From: Bin87 sp963668585
GTDB lineage: Bacteria; Chloroflexota; Dehalococcoidia; Lucifugimonadales; UBA3495
NCBI GenBank assembly: GCA_963668585.1
Contig: OY764869.1
Location: forward strand, 930,001 to 994,000
Length of the DNA: 64,000 nucleotides
Direction: 5' to 3'
Shown: positions 30,779 through 39,325 of the stretch, one piece after another
Position numbering within the stretch: the first letter of the stretch is position 1
Layout of the letters: the number at the start of each line of letters is the position of its first letter
Translations under genes and position numbers: made by a program
The notes under the pieces: model-generated
What the model saw: the letters and a program-made list of their open reading frames with translations, nothing else
Database searches by the model: none
Told to the model about the DNA's origin: nothing

Positions 30779-31798
30779 ATGGCTGCTCCAATCAATGACT
30801 GGCTGGCCAAAACCGTGGAACCGGCGTTGGAACCTGACCTGCCCATCTGCGACCCTCACCATCACCTGTGGGATGGCCGCACCGACCGGGTGGAGCCGCG
30901 CTATTTTCTGGATGAGCTGGAGGCGGATACCAACAGTGGGCACAACATCGTGTCCACCGTGTTCATTGAGGCGCGGGCGATGTATCGCACCGACCCGCCG
31001 ATGGAACTGCGGCCGGTGGGCGAGGTGGAGTTCGTGCAGGGCATCGCAGCCCAATCCGCCAGCGGGATGTACAGCAGGACCAGGGCGGCCCACGGCATCG
31101 TCGGGCACGCCAACCTGCACCTGGGAACCGAGGCGCGTCGCGTCCTGGAGGCGCTGCAGGCGGCCAGCCCCAACCGTTTCAAGGGCATCCGCCACGGCGT
31201 AAGCTGGGACCCGCACCCTGAGGTTCCCATCGTCGGAGCGTACCCGATGCCCGACCAGTTGATGAGCGACGATTACCGGGCCGGCGCGCGGGTGCTGGCC
31301 GAGATGGGCCTGTCGCTGGACGTTTCGCTGCTGCACCCGCAGTTGCCGCAGTTGGTGGATTTCGCCAACGCTGTGCCCGACCTGACCATCGTGCTGAACC
31401 ATGTGGGCGGGCTGATGCGCACCGGGCCCTATGCCGCCAACCCCGACGAGGTGATGACGAACTGGCGCAGCGGCATTGCGGCGGCGGCGGAGTGCCCCAA
31501 CGTGGTGATCAAGTTGGGCGGCGTCGGGATGCCCCGGTTGGGCTACGACTTCCACCAGCGGGAGACGCCGGTGGGTTCCGAGGAACTGGCGGCGGCGATT
31601 GATCCGGTGATGCGCCACTGCATCGAGCAGTTCGGGCCGAGTCGCTGCATGTTCGAGAGCAACTTCCCGGTGGACAAGGAATCGTTCTCGTACAGCATCA
31701 TGTGGAACGCGTTCAAGCGAATGTCGGCGGATTTTTCGGCCGATGAGCGGGCGGATATGTTCTACGGGTGCGCGGCGCGGGCCTACCGGGTGGGATAG
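30779..31798 (+). CDS. Amidohydrolase family protein (COG3618-like), copy 2
   Basis: 339 residues, paralogue of the 29285 gene (DLPICDPHHHLWDG; VFIEARAMYRTDPPMELRPV; FKGIRHGVSWDPHPEVP; CMFESNFPVDKESFSYSIMW). A ribosome site GAGGAGGTG precedes the ATG. It probably acts on a related lactone or aromatic acid ring-cleavage product. No transporter or regulator lies beside it. Confidence 0.85.
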   Translation: MAAPINDWLAKTVEPALEPDLPICDPHHHLWDGRTDRVEPRYFLDELEADTNSGHNIVSTVFIEARAMYRTDPPMELRPVGEVEFVQGIAAQSASGMYSRTRAAHGIVGHANLHLGTEARRVLEALQAASPNRFKGIRHGVSWDPHPEVPIVGAYPMPDQLMSDDYRAGARVLAEMGLSLDVSLLHPQLPQLVDFANAVPDLTIVLNHVGGLMRTGPYAANPDEVMTNWRSGIAAAAECPNVVIKLGGVGMPRLGYDFHQRETPVGSEELAAAIDPVMRHCIEQFGPSRCMFESNFPVDKESFSYSIMWNAFKRMSADFSADERADMFYGCAARAYRVG

Positions 31799-31816
31799 GG
31801 TACGCGGTCTTTACAG

Positions 31817-31871
31817 GGATGAACAGGATAGACAGGATTATTGATTTGCAAAGGGGCGAATGATCGTTCGC
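31817..31871. repeat. Dispersed repeat elements (GGGATGAACAGGAT and GGGGCGAATGAT...)
   Basis: Contains gggatgaacaggatagacag at 31817, a phrase also found inverted near 43883-43916 and again near 50926-50957, followed by aaaggggcgaatgatcgttc, a half-decayed member of the GGGGCG palindrome family. These elements mark intergenic spaces in this genome. Confidence 0.55.
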
Positions 31872-31941
31872 TCCAAGTTGCATGATGTTATTCCGACAAC
31901 TAACGGGTCGTATTGGCCTGATCAGGAGGTTGGGTTTGACG

Positions 31942-32604
31942 ATGGATCCGGAGCGTTTTCCGCCGGAGTTCTTCCAGCGCGAGGACGACAGCAACGACGC
32001 CGAGTTCTACACGATGCCCCGGTTGGTGGTGCATATCGATGACGGGGCAATCGTCGCCGCGGGCCGTCTGTTCCAGCAGTTGATTCCGGAGAATGCCGAG
32101 GTGCTGGACCTGATGAGCAGTTGGCGGACGCACTGGCCGGAGGAACACCCCCGCCAGCGCATCGTGGGCCTGGGCATGAACGCCACCGAGATGGCGGACA
32201 ACCCGCAACTGAACGAATACCTGCTGCAGGACATCAATGCAGACCCGGGCCTGCCCTTTGAGGACGAATCATTTGACGCCGTGGTGGTCACGGTGTCGGT
32301 GCAGTACCTGACGCGTCCGGTGGACGTGTTCTCGGAGGTGTCGCGGATTCTGCGTCCCGGCGGCGTGTTCATCGTGACGTTCTCCAACCGGTGCTTCCCG
32401 ACCAAGGCGGTGCGGGTGTGGCGTTCCACGAATGACGAGGACCACATTGAACTGGTGGGGCAGTATATGCTCCACGCCGGCGGATTCAACGGAGTGCGCG
32501 GCGGGCTGGCCAATCCCGACATGGCGCCGCCGGGAGACCCGCTGTTCGCCGTGTACGCCTACAAGGAGATGGGCGGGGATGGCGAGGACAGCGAGGGCGA
32601 GTGA
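31942..32604 (+). CDS. Class I SAM-dependent methyltransferase-like protein
   Basis: 220 residues from ATG 31942, with AGGAGG 13 bases upstream; the frame begins earlier at 31882. The Rossmann features are AEVLDLMSSWRTHWPEE (motif I, degenerate), DINADPGLPFEDESFDAVV (motif II-III) and LRPGGVFIVTFSNR (motif IV). Motif I lacks the normal GxGxG, reading LDLMSSWRTHW, so SAM binding may be unusual. The substrate is unknown. Confidence 0.78.
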   Translation: MDPERFPPEFFQREDDSNDAEFYTMPRLVVHIDDGAIVAAGRLFQQLIPENAEVLDLMSSWRTHWPEEHPRQRIVGLGMNATEMADNPQLNEYLLQDINADPGLPFEDESFDAVVVTVSVQYLTRPVDVFSEVSRILRPGGVFIVTFSNRCFPTKAVRVWRSTNDEDHIELVGQYMLHAGGFNGVRGGLANPDMAPPGDPLFAVYAYKEMGGDGEDSEGE

Positions 32605-32638
32605 TAAACTGTTGCCAACAATTCGCGGGGGAATCGCG

Positions 32639-33199
32639 ATGACGACGGCCAAACCAAAACTGCTAACCGCTGACGACCTGCTGCGCCTTTACAGCAAGGG
32701 GGTGAAGGGTGAGCTGATCCGAGGGGTGCTGCACGAAACGATGCCAGCGGGATTGAGACACGGGGAGATAGTAGGAAACCTGCTGGCTCTGATTTGGATG
32801 CACATTCGACTGAACCGGCAGGGTCGCGTTTTCGGGTCCGATAGTGGCGTGTTGCTGGAAAGGGATCCTGATACGGTGCGGGAGCCGGATGTGGCCTATG
32901 TTTCGGCGGAGCGCCTGCCGCCGGACGTTGAGATCGCCGGCTACTGCCCGGTGGCTCCCGACCTGGTGGCCGAGATCGTGTCGCCCAGCGATTCGGAGCA
33001 GGACGTTGACAACAAGGCGCTGATGTGGCTGCATTTCGGCGTTCGCATGGCTCTGGTCATTGATCCTGAAGGACAGACCATAAAGGTGCGACAACCCGAC
33101 CTGCCGACGGTCATCCTCACCATTGACGATACACTTGAAGGCGGCGAGGTATTGCCGGGGTTCAGTTGCCCGGTGCGGGAGATACTGGGGCAACAATAA
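32639..33199 (+). CDS. Uma2-family (DUF820) protein
   Basis: 186 residues from ATG 32639, with GCGGGGGAATC upstream. Motifs: LTADDLLRLYSKGVKGELIR, VREPDVAYVSAERL, DLVAEIVSPSDSEQDVDNK, and MALVIDPEGQTIKVRQPD. It begins 34 bases after the methyltransferase stop. It is distinct in sequence from the tandem array. Confidence 0.88.
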   Translation: MTTAKPKLLTADDLLRLYSKGVKGELIRGVLHETMPAGLRHGEIVGNLLALIWMHIRLNRQGRVFGSDSGVLLERDPDTVREPDVAYVSAERLPPDVEIAGYCPVAPDLVAEIVSPSDSEQDVDNKALMWLHFGVRMALVIDPEGQTIKVRQPDLPTVILTIDDTLEGGEVLPGFSCPVREILGQQ

Positions 33200-33249
33200 C
33201 GCGGCGCGGTTAGACCGGCTCACCATGAGTGGGGGGCCCTGCAATGACG

Positions 33250-33280
33250 AAAGGGGCGAATGATCATTCGCCCCTGCGTT
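33250..33280. repeat. Dispersed GGGGCG...CGCCCC palindrome
   Basis: AGGGGCGAATGATCATTCGCCCCT, a perfect 24-bp palindrome at the end of the Uma2/LLM gap. It is preceded by a partial CTCACCATGAG copy of the CTCATGG...CCATGAG family at about 33215. Confidence 0.8.
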
Positions 33281-33319
33281 TTTGGTTGATCCCCTGTGTG
33301 GTTGGCTGGCCGGCGGGGC

Positions 33320-34282
33320 TCAGGCGACGTGGGGCAGCACTTCCTCGGTGAACCGTGCCATCTGCCCCATCTGGTCGGGGGAGGCGAACCTGACGATGAA
33401 GTAATCGGCGCCGCTCTGCTGGTACGCCCTGATGGCGTCGATGCACTTCTGAGGCGGGCCGAACACGCACAGCAACTGCTTGCTGATGATGTCGTAGGGG
33501 ACGCTGTAGTATGCCTGCATGAACCGGTCGCCCTCGGCCAGGGCGGCGTCGGTGTCGTCCTTCAGGTTCACCGAGATGTAGAGGCAGCGACCGATGCCTG
33601 ACGGGTCGCGGCCCATTTCGCCGGCGCACTGTTCAATCCTGTCCCAGCACTGGTCGAACAGTTCCACCGACGGGACGTTGGTGATCCAGGCATCGCCCTG
33701 CTCGGCCACCCTGGCCAGGCCCCGCCGCACCCAGTTGCTGGAAATCCACAGCGGGATGGACGGCTGGACGGGCGCGGGTTCCAACGCGACGTTGTCCAGT
33801 GGGTAGAATTCCCCGTCGTTGCTGATTGCCTCTCCCGTCCACAGCGCGCGCATGACGCGGATGCTCTCCTCCATTCGGGCGGCGCGTTCCGTGATGGGGA
33901 CGCCGACGGCGGCGTGTTCGTTGATGAACATCTGGTTGTTGCCGCGACCCGCACCGAGGCCGAGGATGGTGCGCCCGCCGGAGATGTTGTCGATGGTGGC
34001 GGCGGCATGGGCCATGTGGACGGGATGGCGCAGGGCGTTGAGCAGGACGGCGGTGCCGATCCTGACCCTGCTGGTGCGCGCCGCGATGGCGGCCATGGCG
34101 GTGAAGGGTTCCAGGCGCGGCTTGGATGTGATGCTGTCGCCGACCCAGACGGAGTCGTAGCCGGCGCGTTCGGCGGTTTCGGCCATCTGCCAGGTCTGTT
34201 CCACCCTTGGGCCGTTGCTGCCGGCGTACACCAGCACGCCGCGAGTGGGCAGCAGGACTCCGAAGTTATTGACAAGCGCCAT
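33320..34282 (-). CDS. LLM-class flavin-dependent oxidoreductase
   Basis: 320 residues from ATG 34282 with GAGGTGG before it. The bacterial luciferase-like fold is recognisable: NNFGVLLPTRGVLVY, AERAGYDSVWVGDSI, RVRIGTAVLLNALRHPVH, NISGGRTILGLGAGRGNNQM and ARMEESIRVMRALWTGEAIS. These enzymes use reduced FMN or F420 to oxygenate or oxidise diverse organic compounds. A second family member lies at 55203. It lies 58 bases downstream of a GGGCGAATG-type palindrome. Confidence 0.9.
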   Translation of the reverse strand: MALVNNFGVLLPTRGVLVYAGSNGPRVEQTWQMAETAERAGYDSVWVGDSITSKPRLEPFTAMAAIAARTSRVRIGTAVLLNALRHPVHMAHAAATIDNISGGRTILGLGAGRGNNQMFINEHAAVGVPITERAARMEESIRVMRALWTGEAISNDGEFYPLDNVALEPAPVQPSIPLWISSNWVRRGLARVAEQGDAWITNVPSVELFDQCWDRIEQCAGEMGRDPSGIGRCLYISVNLKDDTDAALAEGDRFMQAYYSVPYDIISKQLLCVFGPPQKCIDAIRAYQQSGADYFIVRFASPDQMGQMARFTEEVLPHVA

Positions 34283-34340
34283 TGTGTCCACCTCTTCTGA
34301 TGGGCGAATGCTGATTCGCCCGTGCAATAGGGTCAGCGGG

Positions 34341-34805
34341 TCAGTCGGAGACTTCGAGGATCATTTCGACTTCGACGGGCGCGCCGCGCGGGAGGGCGGC
34401 CATGCCCACGGCGGAGCGGGCGTGGCGTCCGTTTTCGCCGTAGAGTTCCACCAGGAGGTCGGAAGCGCCGTTGCCCACGGCGGGCTGCTGGTCAAACTCC
34501 GGTTCGCAGGCGACCATGACCAGCAGTTTGGCGACGCGCTGCACCTTGTCCAGGTCGCCGATGATGGCCCTGGCGCTGGACAGGCAATTGACGGCGCACT
34601 GGCGGGCGGCCTCATAGCCCTCTTCGATGCTGACGTCGCGGCCGAGTTTGCCGGTGGCGACCATGCTGCCGTCTTCGAGGCGGGGCAGGTTGCCCGACAC
34701 GAACACCAGGTTGCCGACGCGCACGGCCGGCACGAAGTTGCCGATGGACGGGTTCGGCTCCGAGACGATGAGCCCCATGCCGGCCAGTTTGTTTTCTACT
34801 TCCAT
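34341..34805 (-). CDS. RidA/YjgF-family protein
   Basis: 154 residues from ATG 34805, chosen over the upstream in-frame ATG at 34940 because the residues from here fit the family. Typical features are VRVGNLVFVSGNLPRLEDGS, EEGYEAARQCAVNCL, CEPEFDQQPAVGNGASDLLV and SAVGMAALPRGAPVEVEMIL. RidA proteins deaminate reactive enamines or imines from amino acid metabolism. It lies 58 bases upstream of the LLM oxidoreductase gene on the same strand and may be co-transcribed with it. Confidence 0.88.
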   Translation of the reverse strand: MEVENKLAGMGLIVSEPNPSIGNFVPAVRVGNLVFVSGNLPRLEDGSMVATGKLGRDVSIEEGYEAARQCAVNCLSSARAIIGDLDKVQRVAKLLVMVACEPEFDQQPAVGNGASDLLVELYGENGRHARSAVGMAALPRGAPVEVEMILEVSD

Positions 34806-34981
34806 GTTGGGTTTGACTCCTGTGGTGTTGTGGGTTCGTGGTTTTGGGTTGGTGCAGGTGGGCATGAAAACCGGTCCACGAGGGCGTGCAATTAGCGGTG
34901 CGCTCGGGTATTGAGAGGGTTTTCGGGGTCGTCGGGCCATTTGCCCGGGTTGTGGATGGTGCGTGGGCGGGCCTTGCCGAG

Positions 34982-36736
34982 CTAGGACGACGCCGGGCGG
35001 TAGCGGTTGACGATGGGTAGGCGGCGGTCCTTGCCGAAGGCGCGCGGGGTTATCTTGACGCCGGGGGGAGCCTGGCGGCGCTTGTACTCGTTGCGGTCAA
35101 CGTAGGCCATCACCTGGCTGACCCACTCAGGTCTGTGCCCCATGGCGACCATGTCGGCGTACCCGTAATCGTCCTCGACGTAGGCCTTGATGATGGGATC
35201 GAGGTCGTCGTAGGGCGGGAGGGTGTCCTGGTCGGTCTGGTCGGGCCGGAGTTCGGCGCTGGGGGGTTTGTCCAGCACGGCCTGCGGGATGAGAGGCCGT
35301 CCGTTGGCTGAGCCGGCGTTGCGCCAAAGGCAGAGGCGGTACACCAGGGTCTTGGGCACGTCCTTGAGGACGGCAAAGCCGCCGGCCATGTCGCCGTAGA
35401 GGGTGGCGTACCCCATGGCCATTTCGCTCTTGTTGCCGGTGGTGAGGACCAGCCAGCCGAACTTGTTGGAGATGGTCATGAGGACGTTGCCGCGAATGCG
35501 CGCCTGCACGTTTTCCTCGGCGGTGTTGGGGTCCGTGCCGGCGAAGTGCTGGGCGAGCATATCGGTGAAGGCCAGGTGGGCGGGTTCAATGGGTATGCGC
35601 CACAGGCTGATGCCCAGGTTGTCGGCGAGTTCCTGCGAGTCGCCGACGCTGCCCTCGGAGGAGTAGCGGGAGGGCATGGTGACGCCCACCACGTTTTCGG
35701 CGCCCAGGGCGTCGACGGCCACGGTGGCGGTGAGGGCGGAGTCGATGCCGCCGGACAATCCAATCAGCGCGCGGCGGAAGCCCGACTTGCGCACGTAATC
35801 GCGGGTGCCGACCACCAGGGCCTGGTACACCTCCTCGGTTTCGTCCAGGGGCCGGCATATCGGGGGTTGTTCGACCGGCTTGGCGCGACCGACACGGCGA
35901 TAATCGGAAACGCGAACCATGTCGGCCTGGCCGACCTGCCGCAGCAGGTCCTGGTTCTCCTTGCGCGGCCTCGGGTCGCGCAGACGCTGCCGGAACACGG
36001 AGTCCACGTCCAGATCGGCGACGATGAGGCGGTCTTCGAAGGAGGGGCCGCGGGCAATTACCGAGCCATCGGGAGCGCAGACGATGCTGGCGCCGTCGAA
36101 GACCAGTTCGTCCTGGCCGCCGACGGTGTTGAGGTAGGCGACGAAGACGCCGTTGTCGGCGGCGCGGGTGGCGATCATCCGCTCGCGCTGCGCAGCCTTG
36201 CCGGCGTGGAAGGGCGAGGCGTTGATGTTGACGATGACCTCGGCGCCGGCCTCGCGCTGCACGGCGATGGGGCCGATGGGATACCAGATGTCCTCGCAGA
36301 TGTTGACGCCGACGGGCGCGCCGTTGATGACGTACACCGGGCAGAGGTCGCCGCGCCGGAAGTAACGGTCTTCGTCGAAGACGCCGTAGTTGGGGAGGTA
36401 CATCTTGCGGTACCAGCCGAGGAGGCGGCCGTCGTTGATGATGGCGGCGGCGTTGGCGATATCGTCGCCGGTCTCGACGCATCCGACAACCACGGCGATG
36501 CCCCGGGCGGCGGCGGCGATGCGCTGGACGGCGGCGGAGGCGTCGGCCAGGAAGGACGGCTTGAAGAGCAGGTCCTCGGGCGGGTAGCCGGTGACGGCGA
36601 GTTCGGGGAAGGCCACCAGATCGGCGTGGGCGGCCCGAGCCTCGTCGATGAGTTCAGTGATGCGGGCGGTGTTGCCGGGAATGTCGCCGACGGTGGGGTT
36701 GAACTGGCCCAGGGCCAACCGGAGGGTGCGTTGCAT
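34982..36736 (-). CDS. nadE: Glutamine-dependent NAD+ synthetase
   Basis: 584 residues from ATG 36736. The N-terminal nitrilase domain carries the glutaminase triad: FPELAVTGYPPEDLL (Glu), GWYRKMYLPNYGVFDEDRYF (Lys), and GVNICEDIWYP (Cys). The C-terminal NAD synthetase domain has the P-loop ALIGLSGGIDSALTA, then VLTTGNKSEMAMGYATLYGD, and ends with NEYKRRQAPPGVK. It makes NAD from nicotinic acid adenine dinucleotide with glutamine ammonia. The length is normal. It is monocistronic. Confidence 0.95.
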   Translation of the reverse strand: MQRTLRLALGQFNPTVGDIPGNTARITELIDEARAAHADLVAFPELAVTGYPPEDLLFKPSFLADASAAVQRIAAAARGIAVVVGCVETGDDIANAAAIINDGRLLGWYRKMYLPNYGVFDEDRYFRRGDLCPVYVINGAPVGVNICEDIWYPIGPIAVQREAGAEVIVNINASPFHAGKAAQRERMIATRAADNGVFVAYLNTVGGQDELVFDGASIVCAPDGSVIARGPSFEDRLIVADLDVDSVFRQRLRDPRPRKENQDLLRQVGQADMVRVSDYRRVGRAKPVEQPPICRPLDETEEVYQALVVGTRDYVRKSGFRRALIGLSGGIDSALTATVAVDALGAENVVGVTMPSRYSSEGSVGDSQELADNLGISLWRIPIEPAHLAFTDMLAQHFAGTDPNTAEENVQARIRGNVLMTISNKFGWLVLTTGNKSEMAMGYATLYGDMAGGFAVLKDVPKTLVYRLCLWRNAGSANGRPLIPQAVLDKPPSAELRPDQTDQDTLPPYDDLDPIIKAYVEDDYGYADMVAMGHRPEWVSQVMAYVDRNEYKRRQAPPGVKITPRAFGKDRRLPIVNRYRPASS

Positions 36737-36795
36737 TGGGGCATTATAACGCAGCCAGCGGCGGGTTGAGTAAACCAGGAAACGCGGGCGACTGG

Positions 36796-37896
36796 TCAAC
36801 TGGGCGGTTGCTGCGCCACCGCGATGATGTGGTACATGTGCCGGTATAGCTGGAAAGCGCCACGGAGCATGGAGGTCCATTCGGTTTCGGCGTCGGGGCG
36901 GACGTGGCGGAAGATGTCGGTTTCCGTGTAGTGCGCCGTAACGTCGGGCCGTTCCCGCTCCAGCGCCGTCACCATGCGGCGGGACTCTCCCACCGGGATG
37001 AGTGGGTCGCCCCGGTCGTGCATGATTCGCATCACCGTTTCGGGACTCCACTGGGCGATGTGATGCGACGGCGAGATGGAGTCCACCTCGTCCCGGAAGG
37101 TGTCGGGCAGGTTGGAGTACAGCATTCGGGCGTCGGCGATGGAATCCACGCCGGCCAGGAGGGATTGGGCTGCCGGCGAACCGGGCAGCGGGGTCAGCAT
37201 ATTGTCAAACACCCGTTGGGTCAGGGGGTCCACGTCCCACGGGGTTGTCGCGCCGTTGTCGATGGCGCGGCCGGAGGCGATCTGCGCCAGCAGGTCGGTG
37301 GTGTCATAGTAGCCGCCGAACGCGTTGACGAAGGCGATGTCGTCGGCGATGCGCGGGTCGGCGGCGGCGACGAGCGCAAAGGACGCTCCGACGGAGAAGC
37401 CGGCCAGCCCGACGCGGTCGGGATCAACGAAATCCTGCCCGCGCAGATGCTCGAATCCCGCCACCACGTTGGCGATTTCGCCGGCGTCCACCTGCGCGAG
37501 TTCGCCCATGGTGGGAGACCAGTAGTACATGACGGCGAACCCGGTGCGGGCCAGCGCTGCGCCGAGGTTGATCACGTCGGGATCGTCGGCGCCGGCGGCG
37601 TTGGCTCCGAGGAATATCAGGACGCCGGCGCGTTGCTTGCCGTCGGGGATGACGTAGATGTCAGCGTTGCCGGTGGCCCCGTCGTCGCGTGCGAACGAGG
37701 TTTGGATGCGCACCGGGTCGGGGGCCAGCCACGTTTGAACCCTGACCGGAGAGGGCAGCACCTGAGCCGCGAAAGCGGCGGTGTGAACGGCAGTGGTGGC
37801 GGGACGGCACAGGGTCAGGACTGCCGCGATTGCGACTCCAAGCACAATGGCAACGAGATACAGCCGATATGCGGTATTTCCCAACGCGCGGAGCAT
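36796..37896 (-). CDS. Membrane-anchored alpha/beta hydrolase
   Basis: 366 residues. An N-terminal transmembrane anchor lies around residues 12-30 (LYLVAIVLGVAIAAVLTL). The catalytic serine is in GLAGFSVGASFAL (GxSxG), the acid in HDRGDPLIPVGES, and the histidine in DIFRHVRP. This resembles dienelactone-hydrolase or esterase-type proteins facing the outside of the membrane. The substrate is unknown. Confidence 0.8.
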   Translation of the reverse strand: MLRALGNTAYRLYLVAIVLGVAIAAVLTLCRPATTAVHTAAFAAQVLPSPVRVQTWLAPDPVRIQTSFARDDGATGNADIYVIPDGKQRAGVLIFLGANAAGADDPDVINLGAALARTGFAVMYYWSPTMGELAQVDAGEIANVVAGFEHLRGQDFVDPDRVGLAGFSVGASFALVAAADPRIADDIAFVNAFGGYYDTTDLLAQIASGRAIDNGATTPWDVDPLTQRVFDNMLTPLPGSPAAQSLLAGVDSIADARMLYSNLPDTFRDEVDSISPSHHIAQWSPETVMRIMHDRGDPLIPVGESRRMVTALERERPDVTAHYTETDIFRHVRPDAETEWTSMLRGAFQLYRHMYHIIAVAQQPPS

Positions 37897-37980
37897 GATG
37901 CGTGAAGGTTGCCACGTAACGACGGCCAGGGCAATAGGCAGGCGGCAGAAACCAGGGTCTTTTCAAGGTCGCCTCGCGTC

Positions 37981-38014
37981 CCGCGCATGGTGAGCCTGTC
38001 GAACCACGGCCGCG
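37981..38014. repeat. Dispersed CATGGTGAGCCTGTCGAACCA repeat copy
   Basis: CGCATGGTGAGCCTGTCGAA followed by CCACGGCCGCG, a diverged copy of the CTCATGG...CCATGAG element, between the hydrolase and cystathionine gamma-synthase-like genes. Confidence 0.65.
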
Positions 38015-38050
38015 TTCTCCGACCGGCTCAGGACCACCGGAAGGGTGAAC

Positions 38051-39181
38051 TCAGTTGAGGGCCTGGGCCAGATCCGCGATGAGGTCGTCGGCGTTTTCGA
38101 GGCCGACGGATACGCGCAGCAGGTCGTCGGGCGTGGTTGAATCCGGCCCCTCGATGGACGCGCGGTGCTCGATGAGGCTCTGGGTGCCGCCGAGGCTGGT
38201 GGCGCGGACGAACAGGCGGACGTTGGCGGCCACGCGCATGGCGGCATCCCGCCCGCCGGCCACCTGCAATGACAGCATCCCGCCGAAGTCGGCCATCTGA
38301 CGGGCGGCGGTATCGTGTCCCGGGTGGTCGGGCAGGCCGGGGTAATGCACGGCGGCGACGTGGGGATGGTCGTGCAGGAACCGGGCGACGCGGCCGGCGT
38401 TGGCGCAGTGGGCTGGCATCCGGACGTGCAGGGTGCGGATGCCGCGCAGGGTGAGCCAGCAGTCGAAGGGCGACGGCACCGCGCCGTAGAGGTTCTGGAT
38501 GAGGCGCACGCGCTGGAACAGGTCGGAGTCGGATGCGCTGACGACCATGCCGCCGGTTACGTCCTCATGGCCGCCCAGGTACTTGGTGGTGGAGTGGACG
38601 ACCATATCCGCGCCCAGGGACAGGGGGCGCTGCAGCATTGGGGTGCCCCAGGTGTTGTCGCAGACGCACCACGCGCCGGCGGATTCCGCGATGCTTGCCA
38701 TCTCCGCGATGTCGGTGATTTTGAGGAGGGGGTTGGACGGCGTCTCCACCCAGATCATGCGGGTGTTGGGCCGGACGGCGCGGCGCACGTTGTCGGCGTC
38801 GGTCATATCGACGAAGGAGGTCTGCAAACCCCAGGGAGCGAAGACCTGGCGCAGCAGGTGGGCAATGCCGTGGTAGCAGTCGTCGGGCGCGATGACGTGG
38901 TCGCCGGGAGCCAGAGCCTGAAACACGGTGCCGGCGGCGGCGGAACCGGAGGCAAACGCGGCGGCCACGGCCTCGCCGGAATCGCCGCCCTCCAGCAGGG
39001 CCAGCAGATTTTCCAGGGAGTGACGGTTTGGGTTGTCGGACCGCGAATAGACGAAACCGCGCGAGTAATCGCCGTCGGGGTCGCGCTCGAAGGTGGTGGA
39101 CAGGTAGATGGGGGGAGCCACGGCGCCGGTGGTGGGGTCAGGGTGGTGGGCCGCCTGGGCGGCGATGGTTTCAGGGTTCAT
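38051..39181 (-). CDS. Trans-sulfuration PLP enzyme (cystathionine gamma-synthase-like)
   Basis: 376 residues. The PLP fold type I family begins PPIYLSTTFERDPDGDYSRG, then YSRSDNPNRHSLENLLALLE, MIWVETPSNPLLKITDI, and the active lysine in VVHSTTKYLGGHEDVTGG; the end is SLIEHRASIEG and DLLRVSVGLENADDLIADL. These motifs separate Cys/Met metabolism enzymes from other aminotransferases. Exact function (MetB, MetC or methionine gamma-lyase) cannot be settled by eye. Confidence 0.88.
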   Translation of the reverse strand: MNPETIAAQAAHHPDPTTGAVAPPIYLSTTFERDPDGDYSRGFVYSRSDNPNRHSLENLLALLEGGDSGEAVAAAFASGSAAAGTVFQALAPGDHVIAPDDCYHGIAHLLRQVFAPWGLQTSFVDMTDADNVRRAVRPNTRMIWVETPSNPLLKITDIAEMASIAESAGAWCVCDNTWGTPMLQRPLSLGADMVVHSTTKYLGGHEDVTGGMVVSASDSDLFQRVRLIQNLYGAVPSPFDCWLTLRGIRTLHVRMPAHCANAGRVARFLHDHPHVAAVHYPGLPDHPGHDTAARQMADFGGMLSLQVAGGRDAAMRVAANVRLFVRATSLGGTQSLIEHRASIEGPDSTTPDDLLRVSVGLENADDLIADLAQALN

Positions 39182-39277
39182 GGGAGTGGTGGTTCCGTGG
39201 CAATATGGGGTTCAGCAGGTCTGGTGGACAATGTAACAGACTATCCGGTGTGCGAGGTGCGCCAAGAGGAACACCGT

Positions 39278-39304
39278 AGGGGCGACGCCATGCGTCGCCC
39301 CTGA
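39278..39304. repeat. Dispersed GTAGGGGCGAC...GTCGCCCCT palindrome
   Basis: TAGGGGCGACGCCATGCGTCGCCCCT, a palindrome with 11-base arms in the gap between the PLP-enzyme start and the GMC stop. Confidence 0.75.
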
Positions 39305-39325
39305 TTGCCGTGGCGCCGATGGGTG

